Source of the DNA: Kitasatospora sp. Root107
GTDB taxonomy: Bacteria > Actinomycetota > Actinomycetes > Streptomycetales > Streptomycetaceae
Direction of reading: 5' to 3'
NCBI RefSeq assembly: GCF_001424875.1
Contig: NZ_LMCT01000003.1
Coordinates: 1,411 to 65,410, forward strand
DNA length: 64,000 nucleotides
The notes below the pieces were generated by a model, which made no database searches, was not told where the DNA came from, and was given only the letters and a program-made list of their open reading frames with translations. Shown here piece by piece: positions 16,233-25,199 of the stretch. Position 1 is the stretch's first letter. Each line of letters starts with the position of its first letter. A program made the position numbers and the translations under genes.

Positions 16233-17786
16233 TCAGTCGTTCTTGACCGAGCTCTCCTCCGGCAGCCACTCGATGTTCTCGGACAGCCGGTACTCCTCGT
16301 AGCTGCTCTCCTCGCGCAGCCGGCGGGCCTGGCCGAGCACGAAGACGTCCGGGGCCTGGTCCAGCACACCGCCCGACGGGTCGTCACTGCCGTCCCAGCG
16401 GACCGGGTCCAGCTCCGGGCGGAGGATGTCGCGGACCACCAGGTAGCACAGGTACAGGGTGCCGAGCAGGTGCAGCATGATCGCCAGGTGGTACCAGTCC
16501 TGGCCGATGCCGTGCTGCTTGGAGTCGCCGGTGAAGGCCAGGTAGGACCAGACACCGAGGAAGTACAGCACCTCGCAGGCCTGCCAGATCAGGAAGTCCC
16601 GCCAGCGCGGCCGGGCCAGCGCGGCGAGCGGGATCAGCCAGAGCACGTACTGCGGCGAGTAGACCTTGTTGGTCAGGATGAACGCGGCCACCACCAGGAA
16701 GGCCAGCTGGGCGAAGCGCGGGCGGCGCGGAGCGGAGAGCGCGAGCCAGCAGATCCCCAGGCAGCTGAGCACCAGCAGGCCGGCGATCCAGGTGTTCAGG
16801 GTCTCCAGCTGCTTGCCACGGTCCTGCATGAGGATCAGCCAGAACGAGCCGAAGTCCTCCTTGCGGGTCTGGCTGAAGGTGTAGAAGGTGGCCCAGCCCT
16901 TCCAGTTGGCCGCCATCACCGGCAGGTTGACCAGCAGCCAGGCGCCGGCCGCGCCACCGGTGGCCGCCCAGAAGGCGCGCCAGCGGCCGGCCCGCCAGCA
17001 GAGCACCAGCAGCGGGCCGAGCAGCAGCAGCGGGTAGAGCTTGGCCGCGGTGGCCAGGCCGATGAAGACACCGGCCCAGACCGCGCGGCGGCCGGACCAG
17101 TAGGCCATCGCGACCGCGCAGAAGGCGACCGCCAACAGGTCCCAGTTGATGGTGAAGTTGAGCGCCAACGCGGGGGCCAGCGCGAACAGCAGCGCGTCCC
17201 AGGGGCGGCGGCGGTGGGTCCGGGTGAGCGCGACCACGGTGACCACCGCGCAGACCATCAGCATCCCGGCGTTGATCAGCCAGAACAGCTGCTCGCGGGT
17301 CTCGGTGGAGCCCCCGCCGGGCGTCAGCCAGGCGGCCACCTGCATGAACAGGCCGGTCAGCACCGGGTATTCGAGGTACTGCATGTCCGGGCTGGGCTGC
17401 GGCAGCATGTCGACGTACGGGGTCAGCCCGGTGGCGAACCCGCGCCAGGTGTACAGGTGCGGGATGTCGCTGTAACAGGCATGGGTGTACTGGGTGGTGG
17501 CGCCGCGGAACCAGCCGCCGTCGTAGCAGGGCAGCTTCTGGATCATGCCCAGCACGCAGACCACGATCACCGCGACGGCCAGGAAGCGGGCCGGGATCCA
17601 CCAGTTGACGCCGAGCAGGGCGCGGCGTCCCGGCGGGCCGCCGAGCAGCTCGCTGCCTGCGGCGGAGACCGGGTCCTCGTCCGCGGGGACGACCACCGTG
17701 TGCGGCAGCGGGCCCACCTCATCGTCCACCGGCACCGTGGCCGTGCTGCCGTTCTCGTCCCGAGCGCTCGACGTCATGGCGGACAT
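16233..17786 (-). CDS. Glycosyltransferase family 87 (polyprenyl-phosphate-sugar dependent) membrane protein
   Basis: The 517-residue protein has an acidic N-terminal tail of about 55 residues, then about ten membrane helices. The first external loop contains DGGWFRGATTQYTHACYSD and the segment LEYPVLTGLFMQ, typical of GT-C/GT87 mannosyltransferases of actinobacteria, which use polyprenyl-phosphate-mannose to build lipoglycans. The start is either the ATG at 17784-17786 or the ATG at 17775-17777. It converges with the racemase-like gene, eight bases apart, and lies downstream of the PBP gene on the same strand, beyond a strong hairpin. Confidence 0.8.
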   Translation of the reverse strand: MSAMTSSARDENGSTATVPVDDEVGPLPHTVVVPADEDPVSAAGSELLGGPPGRRALLGVNWWIPARFLAVAVIVVCVLGMIQKLPCYDGGWFRGATTQYTHACYSDIPHLYTWRGFATGLTPYVDMLPQPSPDMQYLEYPVLTGLFMQVAAWLTPGGGSTETREQLFWLINAGMLMVCAVVTVVALTRTHRRRPWDALLFALAPALALNFTINWDLLAVAFCAVAMAYWSGRRAVWAGVFIGLATAAKLYPLLLLGPLLVLCWRAGRWRAFWAATGGAAGAWLLVNLPVMAANWKGWATFYTFSQTRKEDFGSFWLILMQDRGKQLETLNTWIAGLLVLSCLGICWLALSAPRRPRFAQLAFLVVAAFILTNKVYSPQYVLWLIPLAALARPRWRDFLIWQACEVLYFLGVWSYLAFTGDSKQHGIGQDWYHLAIMLHLLGTLYLCYLVVRDILRPELDPVRWDGSDDPSGGVLDQAPDVFVLGQARRLREESSYEEYRLSENIEWLPEESSVKND

Positions 17787-17839
17787 GATGCCGCACCGAT
17801 CCGCTCCGTAGGAGGTGCCCCCGCCATCCGGTCCCGAAC

Positions 17840-17879
17840 GCGCCGATGGCGGCCCTCCGAGGAGGACCGCCATCGGCGC
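17840..17879 (-). terminator. Terminator after the PBP gene
   Basis: Perfect 13-bp arms (17840-17852 and 17867-17879) form a GC-rich hairpin just downstream of the PBP stop codon and ahead of the GT87 gene on the same strand. Confidence 0.75.
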
Positions 17880-17892
17880 TGCTGACTCCGGG

Positions 17893-20499
17893 TCAGTTCG
17901 GACCGGTGCCGGCCGCGACACCGTTGGCCGGGTCGGGCGAGGGGCTGCCGGACGCCGAGCCGCTCGGCTTGGTCGTTCTGCTCTTGCTCGGCGACGGCGA
18001 GTTGCCCGGGCAGAACGCCGGGATCAGGCAGGACTCGCTGGGGCTCGGGCTGTTGCTCGGCGTGGGCGTCGTGCTCGGCGGGCTGCTCGGCGGCGCCGTC
18101 GGCGCGATGGTGGTCGGATCGGGCACCGGCGCGGTCGCGCTCGCCGAGGCGGACGCCGAGGCGGTGGCCGGGGCACCCGAGGAGTCGACCTGCTCGCCGA
18201 TCTTGCCCGGCTTCGCGAAGTTCTCGACCTTCTGGCCGTTCAGGATGATCTTCATGTAGCGGGTGAAGATGTCCGTCGGGAAGTCACCACCGTGGATCTC
18301 GTCCTTGCCCGCGGTGCCCTTCAGCCCGAGCAGCTTCGGATTGCCCGGCTCCTCTCGCCACATGCCGACCGAGGTGACCAGCGAGGGCGTGTAGCCGACC
18401 CACCAGGCCGAGATGCCGTCGTCGGTGGTCCCGGTCTTGCCCGCGACCGGCCGGCCGATGGCGTTGGTCTTGCTACCGGTACCGTTCTTGGCCACGTTCA
18501 CCAGGACGTCGGTGATGTTGTCGGCGACCGCCTCCTCCAGCACCGGCTTGGGCGTCGGCTTGGCGAAGCCCTTCAGTTCGGTGCCGTTCCAGACCACCTT
18601 GATGACCGAGTACGGGTCCGTCTGCTGGCCATGCGCCGCGAACACCGAGTAGGCCGAGGCCATCCGGATCGCGCTGGGGGTCGAGGTGCCGAGCGGGAAG
18701 GTGGTGGTGTTGACGGAGTCCTTCACGCTGTCGTGGTGCAGACCCATCTTCTCCACCAGCTCACCGACCTTCGCGGTCCCGACGTCCTGGCCGAGCTGCA
18801 CGAAGGGCACGTTGTAGGAGTTACGCATCGCCTCCTTGAGCGAGACGTAACCAGGGTTCGACTTGCCGCTGTTCTTCTGGCGGTAGGGCTTGCCGTCCTC
18901 GAGCACCGGAGAGCCGTCCAGCTTGTGGATCTCCGACATGTCGTTGGCCATGTAGCGGCTCTCGGCGTTGATCCGCTTCGGCTTGCCGTCGTCACCGGTC
19001 TCGGTCTGCACGCCGTACTGCATCGCGGCGGCCAGCACGAAGGGCTTGAAGGTCGAGCCGACCGGGATACCGGACCCGTCGGCGTTGTTGGTGTAGTGCC
19101 CCTTCTCCACGCCTTCGCCGCCGTAGATGGCCACGATCGCACCATCGTTGGGCAGCACCGAGGCCGCGCCGATCTGGACGAACATGTCCTCCGAGCGCTT
19201 CGTCGGGTTGAGGACGTCCTTCTGGAAGTCCTCCACCGACTTGGTCAGCGCCGCCACCTTGTTCTTGTCGAAGGTGGTGTAGATCTGGTAGCCGCCCTTG
19301 GCCAGCGCGGTCGCGTCGATCTTCTTGTCCTTGGCCAGCAGGTACTTGTTGGTCACCTCGACCATGTAGCTGACCTGGCCGTTCATGTTGGCCAAGGGCT
19401 TCTTCGCGACCGGCATGGGGTACTCGGTGCAGGTGGCCCGCTGATCCTTGGTGATCGCACCGGTCGTCACCATCCGATCCAGCACCTCGTTCCAGCGCCG
19501 CACCGCCCGGTCCTTGTTCGCCGGGTTGGCCGGGTCGTACAGCGCGGCACCCTTGAGCAGGCCCGCCAGCATGGCGCTCTGGCAGAGGTTCAGGTCCTTC
19601 GCGTTCACGCTGTAGTAGGACTGGGCAGCGGCCTGCGCCCCGATCGCGCCGCGGCCGAACCAGCTGGTGTTCAGGTAGCCGGTGAGGATCTTCTGCTTGC
19701 TGTCCTCCTGGTTCACCTTGAGGGTGATGAACAGCTCGCGGACCTTCCGGCTGAGGGTCTGGTCCTGGTTCAGGTAGGCGTTCTTGACGTACTGCTGGGT
19801 GATGGTCGAGCCACCCTGGGTCTCGCCGCCGGTGGCCATGTTGTAGACCGCCCGGCCGATGCCCTTGGGGTCGATGCCGCTGTCGGTCCAGAAGGAGGCG
19901 TTCTCGGTCGAGATGGCCGCGTTCTGCAGGTCCTTGCTGATGTCGCCGAGTTCCACCACCTGCCGGTTGGTCTCGCCCTGCCGGGTCATCTCGGTGTTGT
20001 CGGCCCAGTAGTAGATGTTGTTCTGGGTCTCCACCAGCTTGTTGAGGTCCGGGATCGGCGTCCTCGCGTAGGCGATGCCGATCGCGGCCACGCCGGAGCC
20101 GAAGAACACCAGGAAGGTGCTCAACTGCAGCTTCCAGGACGGGATCCAGCGCCGGAGGCCGGTCTTGCCGAAGCGCGGGTAGTCGATGAACCGCTTCTTG
20201 GCCGGCTTGCCGTTCCGCCCGACCGGGGGTGCACCGGCGGCGGCCGCGCCGCGGCGGGCGTTGCCGCCGTCGCCGCGGGAGCCCTGCCCCCTGCGCATCT
20301 CGGCCCTGGTCAGCCGGGGCTGCTGAGCGGTGGGCCGGCCCCCGGCAGGGCGGTCACCGCCACGGGCGTCAGCGCCAGGCCCGTACGACGGCGCGCCGTC
20401 CGGCGGGCTGCCGTAGGCGTACGGGCGTCCGCCGTCGGCCTGGCGGCCCGACGGTTCCTCGTCGCCCGGGTTGGACGACCTCCGACGGTGTTCGCTCAT
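17893..20499 (-). CDS. Bifunctional class A penicillin-binding protein
   Basis: The 868-residue protein polymerises and cross-links peptidoglycan. In order it has a disordered Arg/Gly/Pro-rich cytoplasmic tail (1-120), one membrane helix (about 125-147), a GT51 glycosyltransferase domain with ISTENASFW and GGSTITQQYVKN, and a transpeptidase domain with the catalytic GSTFKPF near 481, SYN near 560 and GKTGTTDD near 686. The C terminus is a long Ser/Pro/Thr/Ala tail after residue 790, common in streptomycete class A PBPs. The glutamate of the usual ED motif in the GT51 domain is kept as EN. It is divergent from the PadR gene across a 322-base gap. Confidence 0.95.
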   Translation of the reverse strand: MSEHRRRSSNPGDEEPSGRQADGGRPYAYGSPPDGAPSYGPGADARGGDRPAGGRPTAQQPRLTRAEMRRGQGSRGDGGNARRGAAAAGAPPVGRNGKPAKKRFIDYPRFGKTGLRRWIPSWKLQLSTFLVFFGSGVAAIGIAYARTPIPDLNKLVETQNNIYYWADNTEMTRQGETNRQVVELGDISKDLQNAAISTENASFWTDSGIDPKGIGRAVYNMATGGETQGGSTITQQYVKNAYLNQDQTLSRKVRELFITLKVNQEDSKQKILTGYLNTSWFGRGAIGAQAAAQSYYSVNAKDLNLCQSAMLAGLLKGAALYDPANPANKDRAVRRWNEVLDRMVTTGAITKDQRATCTEYPMPVAKKPLANMNGQVSYMVEVTNKYLLAKDKKIDATALAKGGYQIYTTFDKNKVAALTKSVEDFQKDVLNPTKRSEDMFVQIGAASVLPNDGAIVAIYGGEGVEKGHYTNNADGSGIPVGSTFKPFVLAAAMQYGVQTETGDDGKPKRINAESRYMANDMSEIHKLDGSPVLEDGKPYRQKNSGKSNPGYVSLKEAMRNSYNVPFVQLGQDVGTAKVGELVEKMGLHHDSVKDSVNTTTFPLGTSTPSAIRMASAYSVFAAHGQQTDPYSVIKVVWNGTELKGFAKPTPKPVLEEAVADNITDVLVNVAKNGTGSKTNAIGRPVAGKTGTTDDGISAWWVGYTPSLVTSVGMWREEPGNPKLLGLKGTAGKDEIHGGDFPTDIFTRYMKIILNGQKVENFAKPGKIGEQVDSSGAPATASASASASATAPVPDPTTIAPTAPPSSPPSTTPTPSNSPSPSESCLIPAFCPGNSPSPSKSRTTKPSGSASGSPSPDPANGVAAGTGPN

Positions 20500-20719
20500 C
20501 TTCCAGCCACTCCTCGGTCCTCGCGCACGGCCGACAGCCCGTGCACACGCGACAGAGTACGCAGCTGGAAATCACACCTAATCGGGCATCAGGTACCAAC
20601 TACCGCATATCGGCGGCAGATCATTACATGCCCGTTGCCAACCTGGCCCCGGACAGCCCTTGACGTGAGCTCAGCTCCGCCGAACGGACATCCTGTGATC
20701 ACTTTCACCCGAGTCGCCC

Positions 20720-20748
20720 TTGCCCGTTCCGTGACCCAGGTTTACTGT
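20720..20748 (+). promoter_or_regulatory. Promoter of the PadR gene
   Basis: TTGCCC (20720-20725) and TACTGT (20743-20748) are 17 bases apart. The palindromes just downstream would sit over the transcription start. The rest of the 322-base gap to the PBP gene holds no gene; no clear promoter was seen for the PBP gene. Confidence 0.5.
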
Positions 20749-20749
20749 T

Positions 20750-20775
20750 CTCGATATATCGAGCCGATACATCGG
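20750..20775. promoter_or_regulatory. Tandem palindromic operator upstream of PadR
   Basis: CTCGATATATCGAG (20750-20763) is a perfect palindrome, immediately followed by the near-palindrome CCGATACATCGG (20764-20775). Both lie at the expected start of transcription of the PadR gene, suggesting autorepression. Confidence 0.55.
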
Positions 20776-20821
20776 CGCGACATAACGCACGGGCATACCG
20801 GCGGAGGGAGGCGGAACGACA

Positions 20822-21490
20822 GTGAGCAGGCGCTCGGGAGTCCTTGAGTTCGCCGTCCTCGGTCTGCTGCACGACGCCCCGATGCACGGCTACGAGCTGC
20901 GCAAGCGGCTCAACGTCCTGCTCGGCTCGTTCCGCGCGTTCTCCTACGGCACGCTCTACCCCTGCCTGAAGAGCCTGGTGGCCCAGGGCTTCCTGGTCGA
21001 GGACAACCCGGACACCGAGTACGTCCCCGCCACCGCGCTCAACGGCAAGCGGTCGAAGATCGTCTACCGGCTGTCCGCCGAGGGCAAGCAGCGTTTCGAG
21101 GAGCTGCTCGCCGACTCGGGCCCGGACGCCTGGGAGGACGAGCACTTCGGCGTGCACTTCGCCTTCTTCGGTCAGACCGACCGGGCCGTGCGGATGCGCG
21201 TCCTGGAAGGCCGCCGCAGCCGGCTGGAGGAGCGGCTGGAGCGGATGCGCAGCTCGATCGCCCGTACCCGCGAGCGGTTCGACGACTACACACTCGAACT
21301 GCAGCGGCACGGTCTCGAATCGGTGGAGCGCGAGGTCCGCTGGCTCAACGAGCTGATCGAGACCGAGCGAGCCAACCGCACGGGGCGCCCAGGGGCGCCC
21401 GGTGACACCAGTACTTCGGACGGCCGTGGCCAGGAGGCCGGGTCCCCGGACCCGCCGAGGCCACCGCACGACCGCCCGGGGCGTTCCTGA
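20822..21490 (+). CDS. PadR-family transcriptional regulator
   Basis: The 222-residue protein has the PadR winged helix at its start ([20 protein letters not shown], then [16 protein letters not shown] and [15 protein letters not shown]), followed by a coiled-coil-like C-terminal domain of Glu/Arg-rich helices from about residue 120 for dimerisation, and a disordered tail. PadR proteins are usually repressors acting on their own or a neighbouring gene. The GTG at 20822 follows GGAGGGAGG. It lies 130 bases upstream of ino1 on the same strand, and this pairing is conserved in Streptomyces, so inositol synthesis is a possible target. Its own operator candidate is at 20750-20775. Confidence 0.88.
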   Translation: MSRRSGVLEFAVLGLLHDAPMHGYELRKRLNVLLGSFRAFSYGTLYPCLKSLVAQGFLVEDNPDTEYVPATALNGKRSKIVYRLSAEGKQRFEELLADSGPDAWEDEHFGVHFAFFGQTDRAVRMRVLEGRRSRLEERLERMRSSIARTRERFDDYTLELQRHGLESVEREVRWLNELIETERANRTGRPGAPGDTSTSDGRGQEAGSPDPPRPPHDRPGRS

Positions 21491-21514
21491 CGGAGCGCTG
21501 AACTCGCCGCGACC

Positions 21515-21592
21515 CTCTGGTGCGCGCGGCGGGACTGGGCGCGTCGCGCCCACCAGAGAAGAGAAGTTGAGCGAGGCCGCCCGATCGGGCGG
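21515..21592 (+). promoter_or_regulatory. Inverted repeats in the ino1 leader
   Basis: CTCTGGTG (21515-21522) pairs with CACCAGAG (21551-21558), and CCGCCCGATCGGGCGG (21577-21592) is a perfect 16-bp palindrome 28 bases before the ino1 start. They could be a leader hairpin plus an operator. Confidence 0.45.
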
Positions 21593-21620
21593 GTCTCATG
21601 ATTCAAAGGGAGCAACCGGA

Positions 21621-22703
21621 ATGGGTTCGGTTCGCGTAGCCATCGTGGGCGTCGGCAACTGTGCCGCGTCGCTGGTTCAGGGTGTCGAGTACTACAAGGA
21701 CGCCGACCCCGCCGGCAAGGTCCCTGGGCTGATGCACGTGCAGTTCGGCGAGTACCACGTCGGTGACGTGGAGTTCGTCGCCGCGTTCGACGTCGACGCC
21801 AAGAAGGTCGGCTTCGACCTCGCGGACGCCATCGGCGCCAGCGAGAACAACACCATCAAGATCTGCGACGTGCCGCCGACCGGCGTCACCGTGCAGCGTG
21901 GTCACACCCTCGACGGTCTCGGCAAGTACTACCTCGAGACCATCGAGCAGTCCGACGAGGCCCCGGTCGACGTCGTGCAGGTCCTGAAGGACCGCCAGGT
22001 CGACGTCCTGGTCTGCTACCTGCCGGTGGGTTCCGAGGACGCCGCCCGCTTCTACGCCCAGTGCGCGCTCGACGCCAAGGTCGGCTTCGTGAACGCCCTC
22101 CCGGTGTTCATCGCCGGCACCAAGGAGTGGGCGGACAAGTTCACCGAGGCCGGCGTGCCGATCGTCGGTGACGACATCAAGTCGCAGGTCGGCGCGACCA
22201 TCACGCACCGCGTGATGGCGAAGCTCTTCGAGGACCGCGGTGTCCTGCTGGAGCGCACCATGCAGCTGAACGTCGGCGGCAACATGGACTTCAAGAACAT
22301 GCTCGAGCGTGACCGCCTCGAGTCCAAGAAGATCTCGAAGACCAACGCCGTCACCTCCCAGGTCCGGGACCGCGACCTGGGCGCCAAGAACGTCCACATC
22401 GGCCCGTCCGACTACGTCGCGTGGCTCGACGACCGCAAGTGGGCGTACGTCCGCCTCGAGGGTCGCGCCTTCGGCGACGTCCCGCTGAACCTCGAGTACA
22501 AGCTCGAGGTCTGGGACTCCCCGAACTCGGCCGGTGTCATCATCGACGCCGTCCGCGCCGCGAAGATCGCCATGGACCGGGGCATCGGTGGCCCGATCCT
22601 GTCGGCGTCCTCGTACTTCATGAAGTCCCCGCCGGTGCAGTACTTCGACGACGAGGCCCGCGACAACGTGGAGAAGTTCATCCGCGGCGAGGTCGAGCGC
22701 TGA
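21621..22703 (+). CDS. ino1: Inositol-3-phosphate synthase
   Basis: The 360-residue protein begins with a Rossmann NAD motif, [20 protein letters not shown], and carries [20 protein letters not shown] and [10 protein letters not shown], the catalytic Lys region of myo-inositol-1-phosphate synthase (actinobacterial short form). It converts glucose-6-phosphate to inositol-3-phosphate for phosphatidylinositol and mycothiol. The ATG at 21621 follows AAGGGAG. It is followed by a strong terminator. In this family the PadR neighbour is the likely regulator. Confidence 0.95.
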   Translation: MGSVRVAIVGVGNCAASLVQGVEYYKDADPAGKVPGLMHVQFGEYHVGDVEFVAAFDVDAKKVGFDLADAIGASENNTIKICDVPPTGVTVQRGHTLDGLGKYYLETIEQSDEAPVDVVQVLKDRQVDVLVCYLPVGSEDAARFYAQCALDAKVGFVNALPVFIAGTKEWADKFTEAGVPIVGDDIKSQVGATITHRVMAKLFEDRGVLLERTMQLNVGGNMDFKNMLERDRLESKKISKTNAVTSQVRDRDLGAKNVHIGPSDYVAWLDDRKWAYVRLEGRAFGDVPLNLEYKLEVWDSPNSAGVIIDAVRAAKIAMDRGIGGPILSASSYFMKSPPVQYFDDEARDNVEKFIRGEVER

Positions 22704-22719
22704 AGTTCCTGAGCTGACG

Positions 22720-22758
22720 CCCCGGAGGGCCCTGACCCATGGTCAGGGCCCTCCGGGG
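22720..22758 (+). terminator. Rho-independent terminator after ino1
   Basis: Perfect 18-bp arms (22720-22737 and 22741-22758) with a three-base loop, followed by TTTTC. Confidence 0.9.
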
Positions 22759-22819
22759 TTTTCGGCGGTGACGCCGAGTCGGGTGCCTGGCCGGGTGTCC
22801 GGTCGGGGTGTCCGGCCAT

Positions 22820-22833
22820 GTTTCACGTGAAAC
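22820..22833. repeat. parS site 2
   Basis: Perfect GTTTCACGTGAAAC; symmetry extends two bases on each side. It lies in the ino1-MFS gap, 30 bases before the MFS start. The ATG contained in its left flank opens a spurious MFHVKH reading frame fused to the MFS gene. Confidence 0.9.
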
Positions 22834-22862
22834 ATCGGCACCGACCATGGCACCCTGGGCGG

Positions 22863-24182
22863 GTGGCTCAGACGGGGAACGGCGGCAACTCACTCACCGG
22901 CCTGTTCCGGGCTGCCGATTTCCGGCGACTGCTCACCGCCCGGGTGCTCTCCCAGCTCTCCGACGGGGTCTTCCAGATCTCGCTGGCCTCGTACGTGATC
23001 TTCTCGCCCGAGCGCCAGTCCAGCCCGGCCGACATCGCCTCGGTCCTGCTGGTGCTGCTGCTGCCGTTCTCGCTGATCGGCCCGTTCGCCGGCGTCCTGC
23101 TCGACCGCTGGCGCCGACGGCAGGTGCTCTACCTCGGCAACCTGGCCCGCTGCGGGCTCGGGTTGGTGACCGGAGCCCTGCTGCTGGCCCGGATGCCGGA
23201 CTGGCTCTTCCTCGGCGCGGCCCTGCTGGTCACCGCCCTCAACCGGTTCATCCTGGCCGGACTCTCCGCCGCGCTGCCCCGGGTGGTCGCCCGGCCCGAG
23301 CAGCTGGTCACCGCGAACGCTCTCTCCCCCACCCTCGGCACCGTCGCCGCGTTCTGCGGCGGCGGCCTCGGCTTCGTGGTCCACCTGATCCTGCCGCCCG
23401 GCCCCCGGGCCGACGCCCTGCTGGTCACCGTCGCCGCCCTGCTCTACCTGAGCGCCGCCCTGACCGCGCTGCGGATGGACCCCGACCTGCTCGGCCCCGA
23501 CCGCCACCCGGACCGGCCGCCTCTGCGCCGGGCGCTCGGCCTGGCCGCCCGTGAACTCGCCGACGGTGTACGCCACTTGGTCCGGGACTGCCGACCGGCC
23601 GCGCACGCCCTGGCCGCCGTCACCGCCGCCCGTTTCTGCTACGGGATCCTGGTCGTGGTCCTGCTGATGCTCTCCCGCTACACCTTCAACAACCCCACCG
23701 ACAGCGCCGCCGGCATGACCACCCTCGGCCAGGCCCTCTTCGTCTCCGCCGTCGGCTTCTTCCTCGCCGCCGTCATCAGCCCCTGGTGCACCCGCCGCCT
23801 CGGCCTCTCCGGCTGGCTCACCACCTGCGCCGCCTCGGCCGCCGCCTTCGTCCCCACCCTCGGCCTGACCTTCTCCCTCGGCCCCACCATGGCCGCCGCC
23901 CTGCTGCTCGGCGTGGTCACCCAGGGCATCAAGATCTGCGCCGACACCGTCGTCCAGGAGTCCGTCGAGGACGCCTACCGCGGCCGCGTCTTCGCCATCT
24001 ACGACGTCCTCTTCAACCTCGCCTTCGTCGCCGCCGCCTTCGTCACCGCCCTCGTCCTCCCCCTCGACGGCCGCTCCGTCCCACTGATGCTCGGCGTCGC
24101 CGTGCTCTACGCTCTGACCGCCGCCCTGTACGCCCACGCGGCCCGCCGGTCCCCCGTCCCGGCCACGGCTGGATCCCACTGA
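22863..24182 (+). CDS. Major facilitator superfamily transporter
   Basis: The 439-residue protein has about twelve membrane helices and the DRWRRRQVLYLGN loop (MFS motif A variant, GVLLDRWRRRQ) between helices 2 and 3. It is an MFS exporter of unknown substrate. I place the start at the GTG at 22863, after which MAQTGNGGNSLTGLFRAADF leads into helix 1; an upstream in-frame ATG at 22818 is part of parS. The last third of the gene is unusually rich in CTC and GCC codons. The gene order ino1-MFS-LppU-like is conserved in Streptomyces. Confidence 0.85.
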   Translation: MAQTGNGGNSLTGLFRAADFRRLLTARVLSQLSDGVFQISLASYVIFSPERQSSPADIASVLLVLLLPFSLIGPFAGVLLDRWRRRQVLYLGNLARCGLGLVTGALLLARMPDWLFLGAALLVTALNRFILAGLSAALPRVVARPEQLVTANALSPTLGTVAAFCGGGLGFVVHLILPPGPRADALLVTVAALLYLSAALTALRMDPDLLGPDRHPDRPPLRRALGLAARELADGVRHLVRDCRPAAHALAAVTAARFCYGILVVVLLMLSRYTFNNPTDSAAGMTTLGQALFVSAVGFFLAAVISPWCTRRLGLSGWLTTCAASAAAFVPTLGLTFSLGPTMAAALLLGVVTQGIKICADTVVQESVEDAYRGRVFAIYDVLFNLAFVAAAFVTALVLPLDGRSVPLMLGVAVLYALTAALYAHAARRSPVPATAGSH

Positions 24183-24387
24183 GTTGCTTCGAGCAACCCG
24201 GTACCCGTTGGCCGGCGCCTCGACCCGGCCGGCCACCGTCGATCTTGTGATCCGACAATTCGGGCGCGGCGGTCACGGTTGGATGTCCATTCCCCCACCT
24301 ACGCCGAACTGGCTTCCGAACGCCGCTGACCTGCCGATAGTTTGCACCGTTCACTTCCGGCACATCAGTCACACTCGGGGGAATCCC

Positions 24388-25146
24388 ATGTCCACTCCGC
24401 CTCCCCAGCAGGTCCCGTACGGCGCTCCGCCCGTCGACCCGGCCGCTGCGGCTCCGCCCATTCCGGCCCAGCCGTTCGAACAGTCCCAGCAGTTCCAGCA
24501 GGGGCTGCCGGCCGGTCCGTTCTGCCGTTTCTGTGGTTCGGCTCCTGCGGTGGAGGCCACCATCCGCGGGCACCAGGGCTTCCTGGTCATCATGAAGTTC
24601 CTCAAGCTGCAGGGCCCGTTCTGCCGGACCTGCGGTATCGCCGCGCACCGGGACATGACGGCGAAGAGCCTCTGGCAGGGCTGGTGGGGCATCGCGTCGA
24701 TGATCATCAACCCGATCACCATGCTGATCAACATCCCGCAGCGGGCGAAGATCAACAAGCTGGCCGAGCCCATCCCCGGTGCCCCCGGGCAGCCGATGAA
24801 CCCGGGCAAGCCGGTGTTCCAGCGCGCGGCCATCCTGGGCCTGCTGCTGCCGGTGATCGTCGCGCTGGCCATCGGGTTCTCGGTCAAGAGCGACCCGGAG
24901 TACGCCTCGATCGGTGAGTGCGTGCACAACCGGAACACCACCGTGGCGGCCGGCACCGAGGACAACCACCCCGACGTGGTGGTGCTCGACTGCTCGGACC
25001 CGAAGGCCGAGGCGAAGATCGTCGGCAAGGTGGACAACACCACCGACGGCAAGGTCTGCGACAAGTTCCCCGAGTCGGACGGCTACTACTACGAGGAGAA
25101 GGGCTCGCAGAAGTTCATGCTCTGCCTGCAGTTCTTCGACAAGTAA
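24388..25146 (+). CDS. LppU/SCO3897-like membrane-anchored protein
   Basis: The 252-residue protein has a Pro/Gln-rich N terminus (1-45), then two cysteine pairs, CRFCG near 51 and CRTCG near 76, that look like a zinc ribbon, a hydrophobic region (about 98-120), a single membrane helix (ILGLLLPVIVALAIGF, near 153), and an external domain with four Cys (GECVHN, VVLDCSD, KVCDKF, MLCLQFF) that may form two disulfides. The external domain resembles the LppU family of actinobacterial secreted proteins. The ATG at 24388 follows CGGGGGA. Function unknown. The 205 bases upstream show no gene. Confidence 0.75.
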   Translation: MSTPPPQQVPYGAPPVDPAAAAPPIPAQPFEQSQQFQQGLPAGPFCRFCGSAPAVEATIRGHQGFLVIMKFLKLQGPFCRTCGIAAHRDMTAKSLWQGWWGIASMIINPITMLINIPQRAKINKLAEPIPGAPGQPMNPGKPVFQRAAILGLLLPVIVALAIGFSVKSDPEYASIGECVHNRNTTVAAGTEDNHPDVVVLDCSDPKAEAKIVGKVDNTTDGKVCDKFPESDGYYYEEKGSQKFMLCLQFFDK

Positions 25147-25159
25147 GCACTGACGAAAG

Positions 25160-25192
25160 CTGAGGGGGCGTCCGATTCGGACGCCCCCTCAG
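25160..25192. terminator. Bidirectional terminator
   Basis: Perfect 16-bp arms (25160-25175 and 25177-25192) between two convergent genes, ending in TTCG on the plus strand. Confidence 0.85.
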
Positions 25193-25199
25193 TTCGTTC

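Noticed and set aside
17815..20847. Open frame of about 1010 codons on the plus strand
   Set aside because: It is antisense to the PBP gene, whose motifs are clear; the translated sequence is Arg/Gly/Val-rich without any family.
22818..22835. ATG start giving an MFHVKH peptide at the MFS gene and similar peptides elsewhere
   Set aside because: The sequence is the parS palindrome itself, which reads as FHVKH in one frame and VSRET in another; the MFS start is better placed at 22863.
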